DNA of 64,000 bases from Anadara kagoshimensis (taxonomy: Eukaryota; Mollusca; Bivalvia; Arcoida; Arcidae): positions 34,903,997 to 34,967,996 of the forward strand of contig CM037871.1 in the NCBI GenBank assembly GCA_021292105.1. Direction: 5' to 3'. Shown here one piece after another: positions 38,763-53,700 of this stretch. The position numbers and the translations under genes are program-made. Below the pieces are notes generated by a model. The model had not been told where the DNA came from, did no database searches, and saw only the letters and a list, made by a program, of their open reading frames with translations. The first letter of the stretch is position 1, and each line of letters opens with the position of its first letter.

Positions 38763-41700
38763 AGGCATGGTTTCAATTTACACACTCTGTTTTAATATTA
38801 TGTTCTATCAATTTACCAGGTTGCTCATTTTGACAGGTTTTTATAGTTGATTTAGGGTTCAGTTTAGAAAGCAATAATGCATACATGATATTAAAAGGGG
38901 AGTATTTAGAAAAAAGAATAAAATAAAATTTAAAAATCAAAATGACGATTTTTCTTATTTTGTCTTCAAAATCTTGTAAGTCACCAAAAAAAAAAATTGA
39001 ATTGCCCTTGTAAATATAATTCAGGCTGCATGGTTTCATGACAATTATTTTTTAAAAATTCTGACTTTTACTTGTTTAAAATTAAATGAAGTACTTTTTA
39101 GATGAAGGTTGAAGGTGGAGAAGTAATGGAGTTTTACGCCCCAGTCAAGATTCTGTTACTTACCTGGTATATCAGGTCAGTTCATGGACAATGGAGGAAA
39201 TGGGAGTGCCTGGAGAAAACCACTGCTTTTCAGCAAGTAAATAAACAAACATAATTGTGACTAGCCTGTTTGGAGGACCATTAATTTGTCTAAATAAAAT
39301 ACCACATACCAACACTTATCTAGTTAACAAGTTATTGGATGTGAAATGTTGATTTTGATGTTGCCAAGTGAAAGCAAATTTTTAAAGTATACTTGTCCAC
39401 TTCTATTACTTTGTTATTGTATTTTAAACATATTGTAGTCAAACAAAACATCCATTATTACAGAACAATAAATCAAAGTTTGATTCTGTATGTCAGTTTT
39501 TGGACATTATTGTGTTATAGTAAAAAGTGTATATAATTTTTATTTCTAAATATTGATTCAACTCAAAACCTCAAAATTCTATCGCACTTAACATATTTTC
39601 ATTGTAAAGGGATGGCCCGCCATTCTAAGAAAAGTCAATAAAACTCTTGGATCTCATATCACAAATAGAAAATCTGTGTTAATTTAAAGCTTTTGAATGC
39701 ATTAACCATCTGCTTGTTTACTGTCGCTTTTGTTCCTAGATAGTGAAAATCAATCCTTTATTGTTACTCCTTAACTGCTTTTGAAAGCATATAAATATGA
39801 ATTTTCAGTAGGAATATATTTATGTGAATAAATTGTACTTGGATCTTTGTTATTTGATTTCTGCCAGTTATTTTTGTAAAAAGGGTCACTAAGAACATTT
39901 TACCTCGCATCAAAATTTAAATGATTTTATAATTAAAAAATCTAGAATCAATGCACTTTTAATCTAACTTATCACACTTCCAGCTATAATATACAACTTT
40001 AGTAAGCGCTATGCTTGTACGGGTATGTAATATATCTTACTCTTTGTAATTTGATGCTAGTGTTGATCCAAGTCATACTAAGCTATCATGATGTGGTCAT
40101 GACTGGCAGTGTGTATAATAGATATGCCAGCTTTGTACTAGCACTCTTAGATGCTAGCTCACTGATTGCAGTTGTAGAAGTTGCTGTCCCACCAATCCAT
40201 TATCCTGACACTGAGTATAAATTTATGTAATTTGCTTAAGGTCACATACAGCAGGCTCCTGATGGTATTCCAACCCACAACCCTTGGATCTCGATTCTGA
40301 CACTCTACCTATAATATTCCACAGGTTGGGATATAATTATGAAGCTAGATATCAGAACTACTTTTATATCTCTAGAGATTTCACAATTACATGTATTCTA
40401 TAACTAAGATATTCCTCAACTTAAATTTGGCAAATTTTTTAAAAAATACAGGCAATGATGATTTTAGCATGATCTTCAAAATGATACCTTGATTTTCTGA
40501 AAGTTATGAAAATAAACAAAATTACATTCAGAAAATTAAGGTATCGTTTAAAGCATAACCTGTGTTCAATGTTTTATCAAAACTATTTATTTGTATAAAA
40601 AATTGTCAAAATCTGCTTAAAATAAGTTAGTTGAAGAATGATTGTGAAAATGAGTGTTGGAAAGTGGCCATCTATTTTGACCATTATAGTGGTCTTCACA
40701 TACACTATTTGATCGCAAGGCACGTGGGACTTGTAAATCAAGTGGGGAAAATGTTCTTCTGTATGAACAAATGATTTCTATACTGTATAGGAAGAATTAT
40801 TTGCGGTAAGGACCTTTGGTGGTTATGGTTTTCTAAACTATTTCATTTAACGGTTCTGACTGTAGGGAATGTGAACCAAGGGAAACAAATAATTTTTGCT
40901 GAGAAGATATGTTCACAGTACCTGTGTCACCGTGAAAATCATGAATATTTCTTCCTCACAAATGTTTCTTCTTACATTCTTATACAGTATATAGTACTTT
41001 TAGATTTCTAAAGTAAATTCATGTTAAAACAATTGCTACAATTTGTCCCTACCAAAGTTTTGCTTGTAAGGGCTTTGGTAATTAAGCTAGGTTCAGGCTT
41101 ATCAATAGGGGAAAAAAGAAATTGCCTCAATACATCAAAACATGTATTTATACTGTACAGATCTCATTCTATGACTTTCATTGTTGTTCTACCACTGCAG
41201 TAGCTCAGTTGGTAGAGTGCTCGCTCTGTAAGTGGGAGGTCGTGGGTTCGAACACTGACTGGGTCTGACCCAAGACTTAAAAGTTGGTAGTGACTGTTCT
41301 TTCACCAAGCATTCAGCATTGCGAAATGAAAGTCATCTTTCGGATGGTAACTTAAAATAAACTAGGTCCCATGTCACGGTAGGCATGGCACAATAAAGAA
41401 CCCTGCTGTAAAATTGTGATCAGTGCAACACACAAGCAGAATTTCTGCACCTTTGCCTGTAGCATGGCCAAGTGTAGATATAAGTGAAATATTTTTGATT
41501 GGGACATTAAACACAATTTCTCAATTTATTTATTGTTGACAGAATCTGCATTTCAAACTGCCCGTAATGAAGCTGTAGAAAATTACAGAAAAGCTACTAT
41601 GTGTTCCGTCAAATCTTGGCATTATTAAGAGGTTTTGGCTATAAACTTAGAGGGACTTATAAAGAAGATCATAGGAGAAACAGATTTTGGGACTTTAAAA

Positions 41701-44700
41701 TACTGAGGGACATTATAACAAGGTTTTATGGTCATTCACTATGAGAGTGCCTTACGTGTATATGATGTATTTAGGTTGAGACTAAAGACTTGAAAGTTAC
41801 GTCTTGATCTGCACATGCTGAGTAACTTCTGTAGAATTATAATAAGAATAGACCATGGCTTCACCTTTGACAGGTGACACTTTCTTAATTTCAGAAATAT
41901 AAACTCGACAATATAAAACATCACAAAAATACAAAAACTCCATAAAAAGTTCCTTATTGAATTAATATCACAGATTACAATTATAAATAGTTATTAATAG
42001 ATAATTATTTCAAGCTTGCTCTTCATATATTAAAATAAATCATAATTATTAATTAAATAACAACTTAATCACTCTGTGTAACCTGACCTGCTGTCTCTCA
42101 TACATCATGATAATATCATTCATTCTAAATATCACTGATCAGGACCAGTCCCTTTACTCTAAATTATATACAATAACATTACAATAATATCACAGACATT
42201 TTCAATTCCAACATGTGGTACATTTTGGCTGTTAGCCTAACTAAGCCACATTTTGGCTAGGTTGTTTAATTAGCTCTGTTAGTTTAACTAATTGTTTTGA
42301 AGAGTCAAAATACAAATCCTATCAAAAATAAACATACAAGGTCATGTTCAAATGTTATGAACATGTTTAAAAAAATTCTAGATATACTTTATACCAATAA
42401 GAATTATCCGATTCAAATAAAACTCAAGTGAACCAAGTTGTTTTCTGTAGGTACTTTTATTTGCTCCTACCCCTGGATTTGCCTAGTTGGTAGAGTGCTC
42501 GCCCAGTAATTGAGAAGTCATGGGTTAGAACCCCAACCGGGTCAGACCCAAGATATGAAAGTTGGTAGTGACTGTTCTGTCACCAAACACTGAGCATTAC
42601 GAAATTAAAGTCATGGTTCTTTTGCATGGGAACTTAAAATAAAAACAAGGTACCATGTCACAGTAGGTGTGGTATGATAAAGAAACCTGCTGTATAATAC
42701 CATCAGCGCATTGCACAGGCGAAATTTCTGCACCTTGGCTTATATATAACTGGCGATATCTCGATATAAGTGAAATATTCTTGACTTTGACATTAAATAC
42801 CATTACTCAACTCAACTCCTGTTTTCCCTACTATCACAGAACTGATTGCCTTGATATAAGTGAAAATCTTGACTGAAGCATAAAACATTATTACTCCAGT
42901 TCTCTGACCGTTTCTGCTCTTCATTTTTCAACATACATAAGATACGTGTATATATTATTACTAGCCAATCAGTTAAACTAACAATGGCATGTTTAAACCA
43001 GAACAGAGATTATTAATTCAGTCAAATGTTGTTTTATCAGCACATGGTGTAGACACAAGTGGAATAGAGCTGTCCTGTGCTGTTGAATTACCACTTCCAC
43101 TTCCACTTGATTTGAACCTTAACCTTGCCACCGGTGGATTTTGTTTTCTTTGACACTGTCGTACAAATTTACTGAGTTCAATTCGGAACCTCTGCCCTGT
43201 AAGGCAGTATAAAAAGAAATTGATTGAATGATTTGCATACATAAGTAGAAAGCATATCACTTTGCCTAAAACTCCCCGAGCCATGTCGTCAAAGCTTTTA
43301 GGCTTGGGAGAAAATAATTGATACAGAGGACGCGGAATCGTAGTTATGATCCACACGAAGGATATTGCTAACAGTGTAATAGCCAGTTTACGATGTGTGT
43401 TTCTCATGAATCTGTCATCTTTTGTCATGCTTGATGTTACAATGTTCTGGTTTCTGACCAGGCAAACCACGATTAATGAATTCAACACTAATAAAATTGC
43501 AAATGGAAGAAATGAGTACAAAACTAAATTTATCCAAGGAAAAACATTACATACAAAATTTTGGTAGGCATATGCAGCACAAATAAGTTTGTCTGGATTG
43601 ATAGAGTTTGGTGCTGGGAGTAACTCTGCTGTCCATAGTACATGAATGTTGATTAGGATAAAGATCAATGCTGTCATGAAGGTAACAAATCGCGCTCTAG
43701 ACACACTGCACATGGTGTTTGCTTTAAGGGGAAACCAAACTGCTAAAAAACGTTCCACTGTAACAGCAACAATGAGCCATGCTGAAAAATGAATTGAGAA
43801 ATGAATCAAGAAGGTCAAAAACTTGCAACAGAAATTATTGATGTGAAGCATTTCAAAGCCACTGATCATTCTAATCCAGGTCTTTAAAGCACTTAAATAT
43901 AACATCACTGTGTCAGCAATCGCCAGAGCAGCCAGAAAAAAATGTCGGGTTTGTCTCATCTCGCGCTGGATCATGATTACAAAACTTAAAGCATTTCCTA
44001 TTGTTCCCACTAACACTATTAGAGGGAACACCCATACTATTAATGTAGTAGCTGCTTGATAATCGGCGTTTTGTTCCAGAATCTCCAACACTGAAAGTCG
44101 TGAAAAGTTATCACTCGTAAAATTTGACGTCTTCACTGTTGTCACATTAATTATATTATCATCCATATTCCTTTATTCCTTCTTTTTGAGTTTGATTGTT
44201 GTCTCCAAGTAGGCTTCCTCTTCTATAAATTTCATCTGGGCTTCATCACTATACTAGAAATAAATAAAGTCACATTTTAATTAAGATACATTTTACAATC
44301 CAGGGCTCTCCCTCACCCTTTTGTGAATGGGGCCGGGGCTCTAGCAAATATGAAAGTTAACATCATAATGACCAACATAGTGAAAACAAAAAAACCCTTT
44401 AAAGTAACAGAAAACTCCAAAATACTGTTTTAAAAACTGGAATTTCCAAAATTGTGAAAATTGGCAAAGTGATTGTGAAAAAACCATATGATTTTGAATT
44501 GTGAATGGGGCAGAATATCGGCCTCAAAAAACAACCCAGCAAGTGCACTGCAATCATGGAACCTGTGTAAAACCATAACCCTGTCAAGTTTAAACATAAA
44601 AGTCTGTACTAACCAAAGCTTCGTTTAACTTGATAAATTAATATTTGCAAACCAAAACCCTGTCTACAGATTACACTGTACATGCTTTCATACCTCATAA

Positions 44701-47700
44701 ATAGTTCCTGGTTGTGTTGATTTCAGTGTGTAGTAATTTGGCTTAGCATGAACTTATTTCATTATTTTAAAAAATGCTTGTAAAAGGTCTTTAAGGAATA
44801 AAAGATTTACATGGCTATGTCATTAAATCAAGATAACCAGCATAATCCTATCAGATATATAACACGTTTCTGTTGCCATGACAATGATTTGTTGCTATTT
44901 ACTGCTGTCATGGCAGTCAATTGTTGAAATGTGATGGAAAATTTTGTAGATTTAAAATTGATGAATGTTTTTTTTTATTTTATTTTAATTTTTTTTTTTA
45001 AGTAATAGGCATTTAACTACATGATGCTAGTTTTCAGCAGTGACATGGATGGCAACACCTGCCTGATTGACTAAAAACCTTTTTGAGTTTTGAGTTAAAA
45101 GTCAGATAAAAAGTGAATAAATTAATACAAAATTTATAATTTGATATGACAAACAGTTTTTTATAGTAATTTTATATTTAAGAGCTTTAGAATGTGATAA
45201 AAGTATATGTAGGTGCTAATATAAGTGGACATTAATAAAAATATACAGTAGTAAAAATATGACTCTGTAACATAATAAGACAAAGATCTGTCAATAATCA
45301 GTAAAAATGTCTACATTTAAATCTGCTAAAATGTTTTTATTGATTTTATATACATGTAATATTATTTTAAATGTGCTGATTATTCAACAGGATATTGAAA
45401 AATAAACAATATTGATATAAATGAATATCTTTTGAAACAAGTGGGGTAAATATATATAGAGCGTGTTGTCACAATCATACAATTTGATGTATTAAAATGA
45501 CAGTGTATGTCTCTGTCCTGTCATCCCACCATCTCTTCATCCTACTTCCTCCCCCTTGATCTGACTGGAATTCTATAATTCAGAAGGGATTGGAGAGAGT
45601 TGGTAGTAAACTTCAGAACAAGTTAAACATGTCTATAAAGACTACCCAAAAGAGCCAGTAAAAGTGGCCCTTTTAGACAGATAAGGTCTTAATATGCAGT
45701 TTCAAATAATATAAATCTAGAGTTCTACTGGCTTTTATAGTTGGACTATATATCCTTAGTGCAACTGGTTCTTTGTTGTTAAAATTGAACCACTAGAATA
45801 AGATAAGTTAGTTTTAAAATTTATTTTACCACCCACACATGTATATGTGACTCTCCTTTAAAATAAAGTTGTCTGAATTTTGTATGAAACAGTTGTGAAT
45901 TTCTGAAATATTTAGACAAAATTCAGAGTTTTTGTTTCATTCATGAGGATAACATCAATCCTAATTTGATTTGACAAAGGATTACTTTTGTTTTTACCTT
46001 CCACCAACTGTATTGAGAAAAGGAATACTAATATTGAATGATAAAATACAGGTTGAGTTTGAATTCAAATGTTTTATTTGGAAAAAGTTACAGGATTCTT
46101 TACATACTAAATGATAGATCTACTCTTGTTGCTTGGTTGAACTTGTTATCCCAAAATTATCCTGGATACATTAGACAACCCATAGCACTTTCATTTCCCT
46201 TTCATTCTCAATTTTAATTTCCTGGCAGATGTAGCAAGTTAGAGAGCAGCAGCTTACCCTTCCATAGCACCCAGTCTCACTTCATATATTGAACTTATTT
46301 TGCAAGTTTTAAAAGTTTCTACTTTGCTATTGGGATTGTGTTATTTGATCAGTATGCTTGTGTATGTGATGTTATTAGGCCTACTCTTGTTGCCTGGTTA
46401 AATTTGTAGTGTGACGTTGTTGAATGGATGTCTAGCACTGTTTGTTGATGTAATATCAATTGCCCTTCCTGTTTTGTAAAATAAAACCTGACAAAATGCA
46501 TTAGTAAAGATTTGATACATGTTTGTGTTGTAATATGAAGAATTGTCTATAAGAATGATTTAGATATATCAGTGTCAAAAATGTTTCACATTAGAGAGTA
46601 ATATATCTATACAGACTACACTGGGTGAGAATTGTCTGTAAATAATACTCATAGAAAGAGCATTGTTGTGCTGTGAAAGGGTTGATCGGTAGCGTTTTTT
46701 CTACTCAAAACAGGTCTGCTTATACATTCATATACTGCAAGTGAAGTTCCAAAAATTTATATCCAATTTTTTATCCATTTTTATTGTCATCTATCTCAAA
46801 CACTGAGGACCAATTTGTTTGAAGCTTTGTTTTAGCTTAACAGATGTTAAGGAAAAATTTAAACGTCATTGAAATATTTCGTTGAAGAAAAACAAAATAC
46901 GTAAAAATGGTTTTTACTGATATTGTTAATTGCATACACTTGCTTTTGAAAAATAAAGTTGTGAGACATTGACTAATACAGGATGCAAATTGATGCAAAC
47001 TTTCACTAATCATCTTTTTAAAGTTTTTTGATAGATTGTTTAAAAATTCTTTAAAAAAACTGTTGCGAATTTATTGCATTGATAATTGCCAAGACTTGAT
47101 TTTCAAAGAAAAATATTTCCATGTTTCAAACAGTTTCCAGTTATCAGTATTTTCCAATGGGCAGCCAGTGCTAGTGTTACAACACTAGGTAGTAACTTCC
47201 TGTATCATTTCTGGAAAACGACAGGGAACCTGTCTAGTGCACTATGAGTTTGCAGAGTTATGGAAGTTTAACTACATAGATGCTTGACCAATGAAATTAA
47301 AAAATTGTATGTGGCTTTGAACTCTCTAACAAACTATTAAAACAAACGCATTCTTCTGTAAGAAGTACTTTCTTCCTTATAAGACTCCATTGTCAGTGAT
47401 TTTGTTAGTTTAAAATTACTACCAAATAAAGGTAGTTTCCCCTAGAAAAAAAGACTAAAATTTCCAAAGTAGACCAACAGAATTCCCAAAACAACAGTGA
47501 TATACTTATCTAAAAAATTAGATCAGATTATTCCCAATTTAAAAGGTAGAACAATGCTATGGGATACCATTCTACTGGCCTTTATAAACAGGTGGTCCTT
47601 ATATAGAGGTGGTCTTTAAGACAGGTTTGACTGTGGTATGTATAATGACAGTCAATACAGTACAGATGCCACTAATGTCATAAGTCAATCCAGAACATCT

Positions 47701-50700
47701 TATGATCTACTTGCACCAATGTTCATACAGCAACAATTGAATCAATAAAAAGTCCTTAGTAGTAACTGGTACATTTTTAAAAGGGAAATTAGTTTTCATT
47801 CTTATCCAACAGTTTTTAAATAATAGTGGCAACATTACAACAGTTTTTTTAGGAACTTTGATTCAATTTTCATGCTTACAATACAAACCTGTCTATAAAG
47901 GCCACCCAAGGGAACCAGTAAAAGTAGCCTTTATAAGCAGATGGCCTTTATATACAGGTTCAATTAATATGGAATAAAGAACGATTTGGATTCAATTCTA
48001 TTGGCCTTTATAACCAGGTGGCCCTTATATAGAGGTGACCTTTAAGGCAGGTTAGACTCCAAGAACACAACTGAGTATACATCTGCTGACCATAAAAGAT
48101 GGAATAGCTGTTACTGCATTATGCAGCTTGTTCAGCTGCCATCTCCTGGTGTCTAGCAGCACCCAGTTTTGAAACATTTTTAATGGTTCTAACAACTAAA
48201 TCTTCACTGCCTTTTTTATGTTGATACTAATACATTATTGTATGGAACTTAAATTTAAAGTGTACAGAAAATGAGGATTTATTTCTAGTTATTGTGTCAA
48301 AAATTTATATTAGATAGTAACCTTATTCTGATTATTAATACCAAATTATCATAAACACTTTTTATCAGCACCCACCTATAATTTATCATATCGTGTTTCT
48401 TATTTACTATATCTTCACAAAAAATTAATGTTTATGAATTCACAGAAAACTTCACATGTATAAAATTACTTTGCAATTGTTTGTATTGAGAGACTGATTT
48501 ATAGAAGAGCTTGCTCTCGTATCAAAATCTCATTTGTCTATAAATTTAATTCATTTATGGATAATTTATGAAAATAAATATTGTTTAATACTTATTATTA
48601 TTCATTGAGAATTTGATGTTGTTCTCCCTTGTATAGAATAACGGTATAACTTATGGAAGCAATTTTACCATAAAATGATATTTAAAAATAGTTTGTATTG
48701 TGACTCCATATGACATCCAAGATGGCTGTCATTACTTTAAATTGGGAGTGACTAGTTCATGAATATACATGTATAAGGTTGGTTGAAAGCTGCTTAACGT
48801 AGCATCAGCAATTTTTCAGTTATTCGCGGCGAGAACTATTTTATTAATCTCTATGAATTAATCTATGAACATTGTGTATGCATGTGAAGTGTGAGTGAGC
48901 CACACGGTCTGCCTTGTACTAGCGCGCACTCAGGCAACTTTAGTTACTTTACCGTGCTAGCTTACAGAGTCAGTACGCCGCAGACAAGCGTACCACTCCC
49001 CCTGTCCATTACACTGATACCAGGTGAATCAGTAAAGGCCAACGGCAAGGAAAATTCACTTTCCCACATGTGGTACGAGCGGGACTCGAACTCACAGCGG
49101 TGAGAGACCCTGGGTTTGAAGACTAGCGTATTATCCCTTAGGCCACTGCAGCCTCTGTACATGTATAAGGGCCCATTTTACTAATTTGCTATAGCAAATG
49201 TGGATGTCTGGCTGTATATAACACATGTAGCATTTTTCATCGGCACATAGCTAGTAGAATATGAAAAATAGATGCTAAATTTAGCAAGTTCAAGGTCAGA
49301 GAGAGTTTATGAAAACTTTGTGAAACTTCACATAAATGATCTACATGGTGCAAACATGTGTCATGATTGAAAAGGCCATATCTTAATTGACAGTCAAAGC
49401 CATGTGTGATAATTATAATTGGTCCAAGAATGTTGAGGATAGGGATAATATTGGCTCAGGATACAGTTCTAGTTTAAATTGTGCAGTAAAACTTGTAAAA
49501 AAAATGCTGCATTGAATTTTGATTTCAATACCAACAACATGTTGCATGATATTTATATTTTTTTCTATTGGGTCAATGGAAATTTAATTTGGCCAAGTAA
49601 ATTCTGTTGCTTTACCAGACCAACTGTCTAGTTAACTCCAATACTAGTAAACACTAATAAATAACAATATAAAATGGATATTTAAAAATTTCAAGTTAAC
49701 ATTTTTGCCAGGTGAGCATTGACATTTTGGGCCTCTTTGTTTTTATAAATTTTACCTATGATAATGTGATTTATTGAACCAATTAATTGACAAGCAGTGT
49801 TCATTCTTAGATTTTTCAGAGGGGTCATTTTCAAAATCTTTCCTCTAAAAATGTAACATTTTTGCATTCATGTAATGTTAAATATGGCCAACGAAAACTT
49901 TAATTAAGTATCGGGTCTTTTGGCAAAGTAAGTGATCAATGCCCCCATTTCCCACTTCTAGAATGAACATTGGACAAGAATTGCGATTTAATTGTGATAT
50001 AATTTCCATGGACATGAAAAATAAACAGCCTGTGTTATTATATACCGTAATATATATACATAGAAAGATGCATGTTAAATGACATCTACCACCACACTGA
50101 CTTGAATGCCTGCCTTAGTTTCCGATCATAGACTGGAAAATTAAGTGATATATATTAGTTTTGGACCGATTAATCGATTTGATCGATATCGAATCAGTTG
50201 AACAGCCAATTAGCGATAATCGATTCTAAAATCTAATAATCGATCAATTTCGATTGTTTACTGAAGTTCGTTCTGTTAGTGATGGGAATCGGTTGCATTT
50301 TCATAATTGGTTAATAAATTGAAGCAGAAATTACAAAGTAAATTAGATAAAATTCTAATTTTTAGTCTTGGTAATATCTGCAAGATACTTGTATCTCCAT
50401 TTTCTGATCATTTACTCTTCCTTACATTTGTGTTAGTTTTCTTTTCCAAGTACACTTATTTCAGCTACAATTTCACACTTATTTTATAAGAGACGCACAA
50501 ATATTACACACAATTTCCAAATGAACCGTTCCGTTTTTCCATCTGTCAGTGCCAATGAATTTTAATGGTGGCTTATAAGTGCAGATGAGCTGCACTGTTC
50601 TTTTTGCTTTTTTAACCTTAACTTTCTGTACTATTGGTGGAAAACCCAGAAGTTAATATTACCAATTAGGATGATATATGATAATTAATTGACGTACATG

Positions 50701-53700
50701 TATAAGAAATCAGTGATCACAGCTGTTGTCAGACGAGAAAATGTATGTCCTATATATATTTACAAAGTTGTCTTATATCTAGAGAGAATTTCCATTTACC
50801 ACCAGGTCTTCTTCCTATTTGTTAAGAGTTTTACAGACTTCACCTGTCATGTTCTATTTTACCAGTGTACTGTTGTAAAAAGTAAATGACCTTTGTCATA
50901 AAAATGGGTTATTAAGAATCGCAAGAAAATTATATACATGTAACACAGGCAGATTTTGTTCACATGAAATTAACATGAATTTCACATATATTGAATTTTA
51001 TGTTAAATTCGTGTGAAATGCATGTGAACAAAATTTGGCTGTGTATATATTTTCACTCAACACATTAAAGTGTACCAAAATGTCTTACTTACTTTGATCT
51101 AATTTAAGTTCAAGGTGACATTTGAAAAACTTTTTTAAAATAAATTATGAGATTAAAAGGGTTATTTTATCATGAACTGGAAAATTAATTCAGATGCTTG
51201 AAGCATGTAAAGAATGAATTTATAAAATGCTTACCCAATAGTTTTTTCAAGAAGGATTGATGACCTTGACATTTTTTCAAGGTCATTGATCTTGTCATAG
51301 TACAGTCTTTTAAATAACAGAAGCAGAAGTTCAGTTGACATCAACAGTTTTGAAATATGACATTGATAACCTACTTAACATTGAACAATAAAAAATATAA
51401 AAAAATTGAATTAAAAAAATTTAAACTTGTGCTTAGAATTTGAAAGGTTGATTGATTTGATGTCAGTCTAGTGCTGTAGGATTAAAACAGATTTAATAAT
51501 AATTAAAATCAAAATTTAAAAACTTTCCAGATCATATTGTTTAAGTTGTATACTCTGTGACATAATAAAACTACATGTATTTAAAATGCTATTATCAGCA
51601 AACTTGTCACTTAAACAATATCTATTTCTGTATTATATTACAAGTTATTTAGGCTCAATTTAAATGGAGATGTTTGTTTTAGGGGTGTAATTTTTTCCCA
51701 TTATCCATTTTCAGAAACTTATCTATAGCTATTGATGATTCAAAAGTGGTTATTTATAATCTGAAGTATCGTTGGTCATCAATATTTCAACAATTTGTTT
51801 GATTGTAAGAGAAAAATAGAATTAAACTCCATTACGTTTTAAACCACCACCCACACCACCAGTCAAGAGTTTTTCATATATATTGAGGTGGCTAGTTTAG
51901 GAATGAAAGTAATTGAGTAATGGTGTTTTACGCCCCAATCAAGATTAATTCACTTATATTAAGGTGGTCAATTCTATGATGGTGGAATGGATTAATGGTG
52001 TTTTATGCCCCAATCAAGATTCATTCACTTATATTAAGGTGGTCAATTCTATGATGGTGGAATGGATTAATGGTATTTTACGCCCAATCAAGATTCATTC
52101 ACTTATATTAAGGTGGTCAATTCAATGATGGTGGAATGGATTAATGGTATTTTACGCCCAATCAAGATTCATTCACTTATATTAAGGTGGTCAATTCAAT
52201 GATGGTGGAATGGATTAATGGTGTTTTACGCCCCAATCAAGATTCATTCACTTATATTAAGGTGGTCAATTCAATGATGGTGGAATGGATTAATGGTATT
52301 TTACGCCCAATCAAGATTCATTCACTTGTTTTGTAGTCAATTTTAGGGACAAGCCAAAAAGAAGTAAGATTAAAAGTTAAAAACAAAGTTATTATTTTAT
52401 CAAAAATCAAAAAGCGTGAATTTAAGAATAAAAATTGTGATTTATCAATAAAATAATATTAATTTTCAGATACAATTTGTTACTTTTAGTTATAATTCAT
52501 TATAGTTTACCTTTATATCAGGCCATTTAGCATATCCAATCCGAAAAAACTTACGACAGTGACATCATCTTTTCTCCTGTAGTATATGACATGTGTTAAT
52601 GGGTATCCATGTAATGAGTGATGATATTGGTTGGAAACTAAATTGTTTTATACCACCAATATTAATCAATACATCCACATATACAATGGACTGACTGACT
52701 ACCTGGCTTTGTACAACAGCATCCCAGCATCCTGACAACTTGAAAAATCTCTTAATGGAAAGTAAATTCTGACCATACCCATTTAAACAATCAATCATAA
52801 CGCTGTATTTTACACTGCATTTATAATGTGACGAGGTTTTGTTTGAAAAAATGTAACATTGATGTGTAAATATGTATCAGTTTGTTTTAAGAATAACACT
52901 ACAAATAATGAAAAATCTGAATTTTAAATTACATATACTAACTTACGTCCTGTTGTTTAAAGCAAGGTCAAAAGTTTTGTAGATTTGGTTGATTTAAATA
53001 ACAAAAGGAAAGAGTCCATGTACTGATGGGGTCATGAGTGTAATAGCATGTTTTAGAAAATTTTCATGTGAAATCTAATGAGTTTGAACAAAGTTTGGTG
53101 TTTAATCAAGATATATGGAAAATTACCATGCAAATCCTCAATTACAAAAGAATATTTCCTTAAAGTAAAAAATGTTGCAACTAATGGGGATTTTACATGT
53201 TGAAAAATCCAGTGAAGATAAGCTCTTTATGTGCATACAAAAAGCAATATGTTACAAAGAGCATGACTTAAATTGCAATACAAACACCATCATCTTCAAC
53301 ATGTTGAATTCCCATTGCAGTTACATTGTCTACTCTACGTTAATGAAGGTCTTATAGTAATTTTAAAATATTAATAGCAAAGTTCAAGTAAGTTGACGAA
53401 AAGTGCAAACTTTGTTCAAATTCAAACTCATAAGATTTTCCATGAAAATTTCTTCCAAAAACATTGTCACACAAACAGAGTGGCACATGCTTATATAGAT
53501 TTGTGTATGTTCTACCTATTTTCTAGGGTTATGGATGTATCAAATATTAAAATATTCTGAACTGAAAGAACTGCTGCATTTATTTTTCTGTGCCAGAAAA
53601 GATTGATTTCTTCCAAGTTTCTGTGGAGTAAAGAAGTTTGACACCATATTTTTTCACTTATTATGAGGTAGTCAGCTGATGTTAAGAGATTGATTCCATG

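Noticed and set aside
8456..49158. tRNA genes suggested by A and B box matches
   Set aside because: Each match is the head of a longer repeated SINE body, and no clean acceptor-stem and anticodon-arm fold could be drawn.
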